Below are positions 1 through 5,609 of a DNA stretch of 5,855 bases, piece after piece. Source of the DNA: Spirochaetaceae bacterium. GTDB taxonomy: Bacteria > Spirochaetota > Spirochaetia > B11-G9. The stretch is from assembly GCA_030600745.1 (NCBI GenBank), contig JAUVLL010000224.1, positions 1-5,855 on the forward strand, given 5' to 3'. A model generated the notes under the pieces. That model made no database searches. It was not told where the DNA came from and saw nothing but the letters and a program-made list of their open reading frames with translations. Within the stretch, counting starts at the first letter, position 1. Each line of letters starts with the position of its first letter. A program made the translations under genes and the position numbers.

Positions 1-282
1 TAATTTGTCTATCATCTTAAAACGAAGTTTATCTATTGAAGTAAGCCGATGTTCCAGTTCTTTTTCCACAACCGTTGAAACATCGAGTTCCTTACGCTTA
101 AGGAGTTCGAGCTCCTCATACGTAGGAGCAATTGTAGGAACATAACTCACCTTATGTCTGACAAGGAGGTTTATTACCTTTTTATCTACCGGCCTTCCGG
201 CTTTTGCGAACACACCCGCATCTACAAGTAATCTGTCACCTGGTTTTATATGATCAAGGCTTTTAATTTCTATTGACGGCAT
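1..282 (-). CDS. Partial protein with N-terminal domain like that preceding HD-GYP phosphodiesterases
   Basis: The first 94 codons are open, begin with ATG at 282 and run off the left edge of the window. An in-frame TAA lies six codons upstream, so this ATG is the first possible one; no clear ribosome binding site precedes it. It starts 10 bases after the rlmG stop, suggesting translational coupling. Residues 5-48 follow the pattern 'L..IKPGDRL..D......GRPV....I.LL....V.YV'. That resembles the small beta-rich domain found in front of many HD-GYP cyclic-di-GMP phosphodiesterases and related signalling proteins. After it come charged, probably helical residues (about 52-94) rich in E, K and L. 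The catalytic HD and GYP motifs would lie outside the window, so the enzymatic assignment is inference. It could equally be a protein with only this N-terminal domain. Confidence 0.6.
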   Translation of the reverse strand, partial: MPSIEIKSLDHIKPGDRLLVDAGVFAKAGRPVDKKVINLLVRHKVSYVPTIAPTYEELELLKRKELDVSTVVEKELEHRLTSIDKLRFKMIDKL

Positions 283-292
283 ACAATAATAT

Positions 293-1435
293 TCACTTTA
301 TTTTAACAGCTTTCAGGATCTCATACCTCTTATTACCCGCAATAGTCTTACACTCTCCAAAAAGCTTTTTAAGGTAGCTTTGATATCCCAGATGTTTATT
401 TTTAACAACAAATAGAGATCCACCGATTTTAAGTACCCTAAAAGCATCTTTAAACATCCTGCCGGCTGTCCCCATAGATACGGCATGATATTCATGAAAG
501 GGAGGGTTGCAGAGAATAAGATCTGCACTCTTAGCCTCAATACCAACAAGGCAATCAGTCACGTTGAACTCTGATCTTCCTTCATAACCATTATTATTAA
601 AATTTTCCTTTGCCGATTCCACTGCCAGATATGAATCATCTACACACAAAATTGGTGTTTCAGGCCATTTATCTGCAGCAAGCAAAGCAAGAGTTCCATC
701 ACCGCATCCAAGATCAATAACCTTCTCCGGCTGATTCTTAAAACGAGGGAAATGCTCAAGAAAAAACATTGTACCTAAATCAATTTTTCCAAAAGAAAAC
801 CCATTGGCATTATTAATTAACTCCATTTTATATTCAGGAACAGAATATTTAACAGGATAGTCCACAATATTTTCGACTGGCCCCTTAGTTGTTCCATGAA
901 TAATACGTGCCTTCTTTTTGGCAAGGCTCGTGTGAACATCTCCCAGATAATGCTCATAGAGCTCCACAGTAGAGGTATGAATGTTTCGTGTCATCCCTAA
1001 ACCGATAACAGGAATACCGGAACTAATAGTACTGCTTACTTTTTGAAGAAGGTATTCCAAATAGTTATTACTCTTTGGTATTTTCAAAAATATAATATCA
1101 GGTTTATTCTCAAAAACAGACACAGAGGAAGTAAAACTGATATTCTCTCTGGACAATAGATTCAGGCCCAAATTACTTTGAATAACTGATTGTGCAGAAA
1201 AAGAATCTGACACACTTTCAACACAATACCGGGAAAAAGCACATGTCAAAGCACCAAAACTATCGTTTAAAATCGTTATACCAAGGTTCTCTCTATTGTT
1301 AATTGCACTAAACTCTGATTGAAAGGCATCCAGAGCATATTCATCAGAAGAATCCCAGGCCCTTAGAGTTTTATCCTCATCAGAATCTCTTTTTAAAACA
1401 AATGTTCCATAGGGTGTAATAAAATCTTTTTCCAT
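293..1435 (-). CDS. rlmG: RlmG-like 23S rRNA (guanine-N2) methyltransferase
   Basis: This 380-residue protein is probably the SAM-dependent enzyme that makes N2-methylguanosine at position 1835 (E. coli numbering) of 23S rRNA. Length and architecture match E. coli RlmG (378 aa). The N-terminal half is a degenerate methyltransferase-like domain with the landmarks RAWDSSDEY (25-33), ILNDSFGALTCA (55-66), NIHTSTVELYE (151-161) and KKKARII (173-179). The C-terminal half is the catalytic Rossmann domain: the SAM loop DLGCGDG at 241-247, the acidic VDDS at 265-268 and the catalytic NPPFHEYHA at 310-318. It ends with the family-typical HLGYQSYLKKLFG and a LKAVK tail. GGAGGT lies 9 bases before the ATG, in the 30-base gap after hipA. 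A housekeeping rRNA modification gene directly behind a toxin pair suggests co-transcription rather than shared function. The family match is strong; the exact target base in this organism is inferred. Confidence 0.9.
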   Translation of the reverse strand: MEKDFITPYGTFVLKRDSDEDKTLRAWDSSDEYALDAFQSEFSAINNRENLGITILNDSFGALTCAFSRYCVESVSDSFSAQSVIQSNLGLNLLSRENISFTSSVSVFENKPDIIFLKIPKSNNYLEYLLQKVSSTISSGIPVIGLGMTRNIHTSTVELYEHYLGDVHTSLAKKKARIIHGTTKGPVENIVDYPVKYSVPEYKMELINNANGFSFGKIDLGTMFFLEHFPRFKNQPEKVIDLGCGDGTLALLAADKWPETPILCVDDSYLAVESAKENFNNNGYEGRSEFNVTDCLVGIEAKSADLILCNPPFHEYHAVSMGTAGRMFKDAFRVLKIGGSLFVVKNKHLGYQSYLKKLFGECKTIAGNKRYEILKAVKIK

Positions 1436-1444
1436 TTCAGTTAT

Positions 1445-1450
1445 ACCTCC
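1445..1450 (-). promoter_or_regulatory. Ribosome binding site of rlmG
   Basis: On the minus strand this reads GGAGGT, 9 bases before the rlmG ATG. It is a near-perfect Shine-Dalgarno sequence and shows that this organism uses conventional translation signals. That matters for judging the leaderless starts at 4761 and 4889. Confidence 0.75.
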
Positions 1451-1465
1451 ATCCCTCTTATCATA

Positions 1466-2695
1466 TTATAATCCGGGAATATTTTCTAGCATTTTCTTTT
1501 TTAGAGTTTCCATGGTTTCTTCACTTACTCCAGCAGTTTCAGCATATGTTTTCCAATTGCCTGTCACTTGTACAACCTGATCAATAATACAGGTAAGATC
1601 CTTCTTTTTTATCCCTGATTTCTCTCCAAGATTGAAGATATTTATTAAAGAAGGGAATCTACCTTCCCCGTCAACAGTCATGGAGTGTTCACCTCCTGGA
1701 CCGGCAGCAAAAGTAATATCATATGCAGGAGACAACGACCATTCACCGTCCTTATTCATGATAAAAGAAAAATTCTTCACATGATCATCCCGATTATTTG
1801 TGAAAATATTAAAAATCATCTGCCTGAATCCTTTAATCAAATCCTGATAATTCTTAGTCAAGTCATTTATCACCCGAAATAACATCTCATAATCACATGA
1901 TGGTACTCTGAAATTTGAATGTATAAGATTACCAAATGTATGTGAATGTAATAGTTTATTACCATCTCTATCAAAACGTTTAACACCAAAAAAATGCTCT
2001 CCATGTTCAGTACCGAATAAACGTGTTTCAGGAACATCTATTCCACAATCTTTTGCCATTAACGAATATGCATATTCAACAGGGCCGGCATCAATAAAAT
2101 CATTGATCCCTGTAAATTTTACTATCCAATGTTCATAGCCCTTTGGAAGAACTCCTTCGCCGGAAATTAAACTATCTCCATCTACACCAACCAGAACTTT
2201 AGGACGAGCACCTCCCGGACTCCCACCGACTTTCATCAGTTGAGTAAGTACTGTTTGAGTCTTCCCGACTATAATTTTTTGGGATTGAACATATAAATCA
2301 TATAAATCAAAGGTTGAGGTATCATCAATGTTAGCATACATCACAGGTTTATAAGTTAAAGCCCCCATTGTGTTTGAACCTAAAAAAGAAAGCCGATCCA
2401 GTACTGACAACTGTTCCATACCAAAACCCCTACCCTTCAGGAATCGATCCATAAGCATAAGCCCCCAACCATCCGGCAGAGAATCATCGAACAATCCAAA
2501 TATGGAGCCAAAATCCTTGTCCTTATGCTCATATAGATCAGAACCTAATGGAAGTTTATATGGTGATAGCCATAGTGCTGTGTTTAAAAACTCAGGATCA
2601 TATTGGAAATATATTCTATGATCCTTCTCGGCTAGTTCTCCAACGGGAATTTCAGAGTCCGTTTCAAAACATAAGAAAACCTTAAGACGTTTCAA
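1466..2695 (-). CDS. hipA: HipA-family serine/threonine kinase toxin
   Basis: This 409-residue protein is a single-chain HipA-type kinase, the toxin half of a type II toxin-antitoxin module. E. coli HipA phosphorylates glutamyl-tRNA synthetase; the target here is unknown. The N-terminal subdomain (about 4-115) is present, unlike in split HipBST systems. Kinase signatures seen: GGSPGGARPK (157-166), in which S159 aligns with the autophosphorylated Ser150 of E. coli HipA; VKF with the ATP-binding lysine K193; GVKRFDR (237-243); the catalytic loop NRDDHVKNFS (301-310), D303 matching Asp309 and N308 matching Asn314; and SPAYD (322-326), D326 matching the metal-binding Asp332. All key residues are present, so it should be active. 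The start is TTG at 2695, overlapping the hipB stop by TTGA, with AGAGG six bases upstream. It ends 30 bases before rlmG. Confidence 0.92.
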   Translation of the reverse strand: MKRLKVFLCFETDSEIPVGELAEKDHRIYFQYDPEFLNTALWLSPYKLPLGSDLYEHKDKDFGSIFGLFDDSLPDGWGLMLMDRFLKGRGFGMEQLSVLDRLSFLGSNTMGALTYKPVMYANIDDTSTFDLYDLYVQSQKIIVGKTQTVLTQLMKVGGSPGGARPKVLVGVDGDSLISGEGVLPKGYEHWIVKFTGINDFIDAGPVEYAYSLMAKDCGIDVPETRLFGTEHGEHFFGVKRFDRDGNKLLHSHTFGNLIHSNFRVPSCDYEMLFRVINDLTKNYQDLIKGFRQMIFNIFTNNRDDHVKNFSFIMNKDGEWSLSPAYDITFAAGPGGEHSMTVDGEGRFPSLINIFNLGEKSGIKKKDLTCIIDQVVQVTGNWKTYAETAGVSEETMETLKKKMLENIPGL

Positions 2696-2991
2696 ATCAA
2701 GCCTCTTTTTGGTTTCCCGGTTTCCTGTTTTACCAGTTCATCAATTGATTCGACAGCAGAAGGCAACAGTAGTTTTTCAATTTCATCCAAACGCCCTAAA
2801 GCAGAAAGCAACTTAAGTAAATTGTCCAGAGAAATTTGTGATTTCTGTTCAAATCGAATTAAAGAAGCAACAGATACACCGGATCTTTCTGCAAGAGTTG
2901 TTCGTTTCCACTTTTTTGATAAACGTAAAACCTTTAGACGAGCTGCCAACATTTTTGCTATTTCCCCAGGGATTAAAAGCTGATACTCCAA
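2692..2991 (-). CDS. hipB: HipB-like XRE-family antitoxin
   Basis: This 99-residue protein contains a Cro/C1-type helix-turn-helix: residues 17-27 form helix 1, TTLAERSG (31-38) the first HTH helix, and VASLIRFEQ (41-49) the recognition helix. A helical tail follows (DNLLKLLSALGRLDEIEKLLLP). This layout is typical of antitoxins encoded directly upstream of HipA kinases, which bind the kinase and repress the operon. The start is taken as TTG at 2991, because AGGAGT lies five bases upstream. An ATG at codon 14 (2952) is the alternative and would remove only residues before the HTH. The last four bases overlap the TTG start of hipA. The C-terminal tail (about 80-99) is hydrophilic and basic at its end. 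The family assignment is firm from HTH plus context; direct repression of its own promoter is inferred. Confidence 0.88.
   Translation of the reverse strand: MEYQLLIPGEIAKMLAARLKVLRLSKKWKRTTLAERSGVSVASLIRFEQKSQISLDNLLKLLSALGRLDEIEKLLLPSAVESIDELVKQETGKPKRGLI
2702..2706 (-). promoter_or_regulatory. Ribosome binding site deciding the TTG start of hipA
   Basis: On the minus strand this reads AGAGG, six bases before the TTG at 2695. It lies inside the last codons of hipB, so the toxin is probably translated in coupling with the antitoxin. Confidence 0.5.
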
Positions 2992-2996
2992 ACAAT

Positions 2997-3002
2997 ACTC
3001 CT
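2997..3002 (-). promoter_or_regulatory. Ribosome binding site deciding the TTG start of hipB
   Basis: On the minus strand this reads AGGAGT, five bases before the TTG at 2991. It favours the TTG over the in-frame ATG at 2952, whose best upstream motif is a GGGGA about ten bases away. Confidence 0.55.
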
Positions 3003-3063
3003 ATTGATAAAATACTATCTATTATGTGCTATAAGCATATACTATTAAGTAAATATTATCAAT
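3003..3063. repeat. Inverted and direct repeats upstream of hipB (candidate operator)
   Basis: ATTGATAA (3003-3010) and TTATCAAT (3056-3063) are perfect 8-bp inverted arms bracketing the predicted hipB promoter. Inside them ATACTAT occurs twice in direct orientation (3012-3018 and 3039-3045), 27 bp apart, and a small TGCT-ATA-AGCA symmetry lies at 3027-3037. HipB proteins bind paired operator sites around their own promoter, so this is a natural candidate region. The region is very AT-rich, which makes chance repeats more likely. Confidence 0.4.
3034..3062 (-). promoter_or_regulatory. Candidate sigma70-type promoter of hipBA
   Basis: On the minus strand, TTGATA (3062-3057) is followed after exactly 17 bases by TATGCT (3039-3034). 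These match the -35 and -10 consensus at 5/6 and 4/6 positions. Transcription would begin near 3027, giving a leader of about 36 bases with the hipB ribosome binding site inside it. The -35 box lies within one arm of the outer inverted repeat, a position suited to autorepression. Confidence 0.45.
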
Positions 3064-3119
3064 GAGCTTTTTGCGCTGTATCACATTTTCTACTTAAAAA
3101 TACTTCTTCTCTAAAATAT

Positions 3120-3182
3120 TGACTCTGGACTGGCGTAAAAAGCCAAAAACAAGTCGAATTCAGAGACATCGCAAATGCCTCT
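3120..3182. other. Non-coding gap with two mutually exclusive weak hairpins
   Basis: In the gap between the hipB promoter and the permease stop, CTCTGGACTGGC (3123-3134) can pair in three blocks with GCC (3142-3144), AGTC (3152-3155) and CAGAG (3161-3165). It leaves bulges of 7 and 5 bases on the 3' side only. Alternatively AGAG (3162-3165) plus CAT (3167-3169) pairs with ATG (3175-3177) plus CTCT (3179-3182) around a 5-base loop. Both folds use 3162-3165. A run of six T (3192-3197) follows on the plus strand and a run of five T on the minus strand, but neither hairpin makes a convincing terminator. No gene is visible in 3064-3230. Confidence 0.2.
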
Positions 3183-3230
3183 CAATAGTAATTTTTTGTA
3201 GTATGTTTATTTTCAAGACATATTACTCTA

Positions 3231-4151
3231 CTATCCCCTGAGCAGCCAGTAAATAAAAGGGCTTCCCATCCACAAAGAAAAGGCGGCAATAATAGAATAG
3301 GATAATAACTCAAATGTACTGTTAATCTTTTCTACTACTCCTTCCCTGTTTTTAAACCATGTAAAAATCCTTGTCCTGCCGGTCATACCAAGATATCCGG
3401 CGAGGGATATAATAATTCCCATTCCAAGAGACATGGCAAGGACCCCCCAGATACCCATGCCTATAAGGTTTTGTGATAAAGCAAGGATAAGAAGCATTGT
3501 AGCTCCAGGACATGGGAAAAGGCTGGAGACAATTAAAAGTAAATAGATATTTTTCCCTTTTTTTTCTGTATGTTTATGACTATGTCCCGTAATTATAAAA
3601 ATAATTTTTACAATTACAAGAACCAATGCAAACACAGAAAGAACAACAAATGTCCATCCTTCCAGATAAAAAGCAACATTTTCAGAGTCAGAAAAAGCAG
3701 AAACAGAATTCCAGATCATATTAAAGAAGATAAATAACAATAAACTAGTCCCTGCATGTAACCCTGCAGAGAGAAAGCCTGCAGCCATGGGTTCCCATTT
3801 TCCGGCTGGCCGGGAAAGAAATAATGTAAAGATTACAGTTTTCCTGTGCCCGGGGCCCGCACCATGGAGTATACCGTAGAAAAATACAACAAGAAGAAAC
3901 ATTCCTACTGTACGGGGTGATGGATTATTACGAAGAACATTTAATAGATCCGCGCTTTTCTCTCTAATTTCCAACTGAAATATGTTAAATCCTTCCGGAA
4001 GTATACCTGAAGGTGCTCTTGTAGCCTGTGGACGAACCCCCTTTGTATTTCCCCCTGTAAAAGGATCGGCAAAAAGAGTAAGGGAAACTGATATTTGCAA
4101 TATCAGTAAAAAGAGGATGCAGATATTTATTTTATTTCGGGAAACTGACAT
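3231..4151 (-). CDS. NicO/RcnA-family nickel/cobalt permease
   Basis: This 306-residue inner-membrane protein is of the NicO (RcnA-like) family, which moves Ni2+, Co2+ or related divalent ions. It has a hydrophobic N-terminal signal segment (8-27), then an outside segment (about 30-80) and roughly six membrane helices (about 82-101, 122-149, 165-188, 203-228, 231-255, 283-303). The family signature YGILHGAGPGHRKTV is at 92-106, with H96 and H102 the likely metal ligands. H132 lies in the second helix, and a short histidine motif HSHKH (190-194) lies in the central loop. FPCPGA (222-227) is also typical. The gene overlaps the upstream DUF1007 gene by 20 bases, and AGGGA lies five bases before its ATG, so the two are one translational unit. 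Whether it imports or exports, and which metal, cannot be read from the sequence. It ends in TAG at 3231 without a clear terminator. Confidence 0.88.
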   Translation of the reverse strand: MSVSRNKINICILFLLILQISVSLTLFADPFTGGNTKGVRPQATRAPSGILPEGFNIFQLEIREKSADLLNVLRNNPSPRTVGMFLLVVFFYGILHGAGPGHRKTVIFTLFLSRPAGKWEPMAAGFLSAGLHAGTSLLLFIFFNMIWNSVSAFSDSENVAFYLEGWTFVVLSVFALVLVIVKIIFIITGHSHKHTEKKGKNIYLLLIVSSLFPCPGATMLLILALSQNLIGMGIWGVLAMSLGMGIIISLAGYLGMTGRTRIFTWFKNREGVVEKINSTFELLSYSIIAAFSLWMGSPFIYWLLRG

Positions 4152-4761
4152 GTACTTCCCTGGGATAAGCTATTTGGAGACCGGGTTCCCATTTTGTATA
4201 TGCTGTCATATCTGATGCAGTTCCATAGGGATTATAGTAAACCGGATCATCTTTGTTTTCCAGAAGTTCCAGTTCAGGTAAGCTCCCGGATCCCTGACCG
4301 GCAATAACGCCATTTTCTATATAATCAACTGCGCAGTAGTATGTGGGATCAAACACCGAAACATAAAAATCATTGTAGTTTTGTTCATTTAGAGGAATAA
4401 AAAACCTGTAATGGAGTTTCTCTCCAAAAAGCCGTGCAGAAAAATTACTCACCTTTTCAGGATTGTATCGTTTATTACCAATTCGCAGATAAATAAAATA
4501 TCCATAATGTTTAAGATTACTGAACGCATTTTGTTCAATATCATTTATTTCTGTACTATTAAACTGCCCGTTTTTATCCAGATCAAAATCATTAACAATT
4601 GAAACACTGAAAAAACGATCAAATTCCCATTCGATCCATATCCCGCTGCATTGCCGGTTTGTATATTCAAACTCCAGAGAAGTTGAAAGCATAATATGAG
4701 GGTGAGCAAAGATAGGCAGGGAGAGAGGTAATAAAAATATTAAGATGGTGATTCTTTTCAT
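4132..4761 (-). CDS. DUF1007-family periplasmic protein, likely partner of the NicO permease
   Basis: This 209-residue secreted protein belongs to DUF1007, a family often encoded beside NicO-type permeases. The start is ATG at 4761, because it gives a clean signal peptide (MKRITILIFLLPLSLPIFA, 1-19). An earlier TTG at 4860 would add 33 unrelated residues and run through the promoter. Cleavage after A19 would leave HPH at the mature N-terminus, a plausible metal-binding end. Other landmarks are WEFDRFFS (45-52), an EF-hand-like loop with D60, D62, N64, G65, F67 and E71, YGYF (86-89) and FDPTYY (137-142). These all fit the family. A periplasmic metal-capture or chaperone role for the permease is inferred from context and has not been shown. 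No Shine-Dalgarno sequence precedes the ATG; the bases before it are CCCCCAT directly after a TATAAT box. The 3' end overlaps the permease start by 20 bases. Confidence 0.85.
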   Translation of the reverse strand: MKRITILIFLLPLSLPIFAHPHIMLSTSLEFEYTNRQCSGIWIEWEFDRFFSVSIVNDFDLDKNGQFNSTEINDIEQNAFSNLKHYGYFIYLRIGNKRYNPEKVSNFSARLFGEKLHYRFFIPLNEQNYNDFYVSVFDPTYYCAVDYIENGVIAGQGSGSLPELELLENKDDPVYYNPYGTASDMTAYTKWEPGLQIAYPREVHVSFPK

Positions 4762-4768
4762 ATGGGGG

Positions 4769-4797
4769 ATTATATATAAAGCAGAATAGTTCGACAA
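4769..4797 (-). promoter_or_regulatory. Promoter of the DUF1007-NicO operon, apparently leaderless
   Basis: On the minus strand, TTGTCG (4797-4792), a 17-base spacer and a perfect TATAAT (4774-4769) form a sigma70-type promoter. Only seven bases, CCCCCAT, separate the -10 box from the ATG at 4761. Transcription should therefore start at or within two or three bases of the start codon. Confidence 0.65.
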
Positions 4798-4853
4798 GGC
4801 AGAGTTAACGAATATATTATTATTATCAACATTACATATTTCATTTTTTACCC

Positions 4854-4882
4854 TTGACAAATATTACCAGCAATGGTAAATT
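4854..4882 (+). promoter_or_regulatory. Promoter of the DtxR-like regulator, apparently leaderless
   Basis: A perfect TTGACA (4854-4859) is followed after 17 bases by TAAATT (4877-4882, 4/6 to consensus). The expected transcription start is at about 4888-4890, on top of the ATG at 4889. No ribosome binding site is present. Candidate operators lie in the spacer (4864-4879) and over the start point (4883-4896), both positions where a bound repressor would block initiation. Confidence 0.65.
4864..4879. promoter_or_regulatory. Palindrome TTACCA-N4-TGGTAA in the regulator's promoter spacer
   Basis: The 6-bp arms TTACCA (4864-4869) and TGGTAA (4874-4879) are perfect and enclose GCAA. With two mismatched positions the symmetry extends to AAA (4859-4861... 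read 4859-4861) and TTT (4882-4884) outside. It overlaps the spacer and the first bases of the -10 box. Related half-sites TTTACC occur at 4847-4852 and 4899-4904. It is a plausible operator, but the protein that binds it is unknown. Confidence 0.45.
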
Positions 4883-4896
4883 TTAGACATGACTAA
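4883..4896. promoter_or_regulatory. Candidate DtxR-type operator TTAG-N6-CTAA over the regulator start
   Basis: TTAG (4883-4886), six bases (ACATGA) and CTAA (4893-4896) cover the predicted transcription start and the ATG of the regulator. The same half-sites at the same spacing form the core of the perfect palindrome before feoA (5617-5630), and CTAACTT is identical on the right side of both. Classical DtxR boxes also use TTAG/CTAA-type half-sites. Autorepression is inferred. Confidence 0.45.
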
Positions 4897-5599
4897 CTTT
4901 TACCACATTAGAGACCTTTCCTCAAATTTTGAAGACTACCTGAAAATTATAGGAGATCTTGAGGCCGGCAAAGATCAAGTCAGGTCCAAAGTGATTGCTA
5001 AAACAATGAAAGTTAAGCCGTCATCAGTAACTAACGCACTTCAGGTTTTACGGGAACAAAAACTGATAACTTACGAACCCTATGGCCCAATTTCTATGAC
5101 ATCAAAAGGTAAACGATTCTGGCTGATAATTCATCAAAAATATAAAACAGTTAAGGGCTTTCTTACAGAGATTCTGGAAATCGATCATGAAACAGCCGAC
5201 AAGTTGGCATGTACAATAGAACACAAAATCTCACCACAGGTAACCGAGCGTATACTTCTATTAAAACAGTTTTTAAAAGATGAAAACTTATGCGGCACCA
5301 ATGCTATTGATAGACTTCACGATTTTTTTTCTAAACGGACAGAGGAGTCAGAAAAAGAGATAGGAAAAGAAATTCCAAGGTTTCTGCTCTCAGTGCTTAA
5401 GCCGGGAGAGAAAGCTACTATTCATAAAATAGATGGAGATAAGGCAATACGACAAAAATTTCTGGACATGGGATTAATTCGAGGACAGGAAGTTGTTGTG
5501 GAACGGGTAGCCCCACTGGGTGATCCGATAGAAATTACTGTTAGAGGATACAGTCTCTCCCTTAGAAAATCTGAGGCAGAGTTAGTGATTGTTAAATAA
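4889..5599 (+). CDS. DtxR/MntR-family metal-dependent repressor with C-terminal FeoA domain
   Basis: This 236-residue protein is a metalloregulator close in length to IdeR (230 aa). Residues 11-65 form the winged helix-turn-helix (FEDYLKII at 14-21; PSSVTNALQVL at 44-54). Residues 66-125 form the dimerisation and metal-binding domain, with the family core ACTIEH at 107-112. A linker follows (126-162), then a FeoA/SH3-like domain (163-236: LKPGEKATI, FLDMGLIRGQEV, ITVRGYSLSLR). By alignment from memory, D16 takes the place of MntR Asp8, while C108, E111 and H112 match the IdeR Cys102-Glu105-His106 cluster. The conserved histidine (MntR His77, IdeR His79) appears as Y85. The ATG at 4889 is forced, because an in-frame TAA lies at 4877-4879 and the next methionine is within the HTH. 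No ribosome binding site is present. Divergent to a metal permease operon and 50 bases before feoA, it probably senses Fe2+ or Mn2+ and controls both sides. Confidence 0.9.
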   Translation: MTNFYHIRDLSSNFEDYLKIIGDLEAGKDQVRSKVIAKTMKVKPSSVTNALQVLREQKLITYEPYGPISMTSKGKRFWLIIHQKYKTVKGFLTEILEIDHETADKLACTIEHKISPQVTERILLLKQFLKDENLCGTNAIDRLHDFFSKRTEESEKEIGKEIPRFLLSVLKPGEKATIHKIDGDKAIRQKFLDMGLIRGQEVVVERVAPLGDPIEITVRGYSLSLRKSEAELVIVK

Positions 5600-5609
5600 T
5601 TTTTTTACA

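Noticed and set aside
2838..3065. Small plus-strand open frame over hipB and its promoter, and similar frames inside rlmG, hipA and the permease
   Set aside because: They lie opposite or within well-supported genes, lack recognisable domains and ribosome binding sites, and have the composition of antisense frames.
3123..3165. Integron attC-like site, suggested by one-sided bulges
   Set aside because: The conserved GTTRRRY and RYYYAAC core sites are absent and there is no cassette or integrase nearby.
4815..4827. Short ATT/TTA tandem run as a phase-variable repeat
   Set aside because: Only about four units in a very AT-rich intergenic region and not placed between promoter boxes.
4762..4860. 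Extension of the DUF1007 gene upstream to a TTG at 4860
   Set aside because: The added 33 residues precede a good signal peptide, would put the signal in the middle of the protein, and run through the gene's own promoter into the divergent one.
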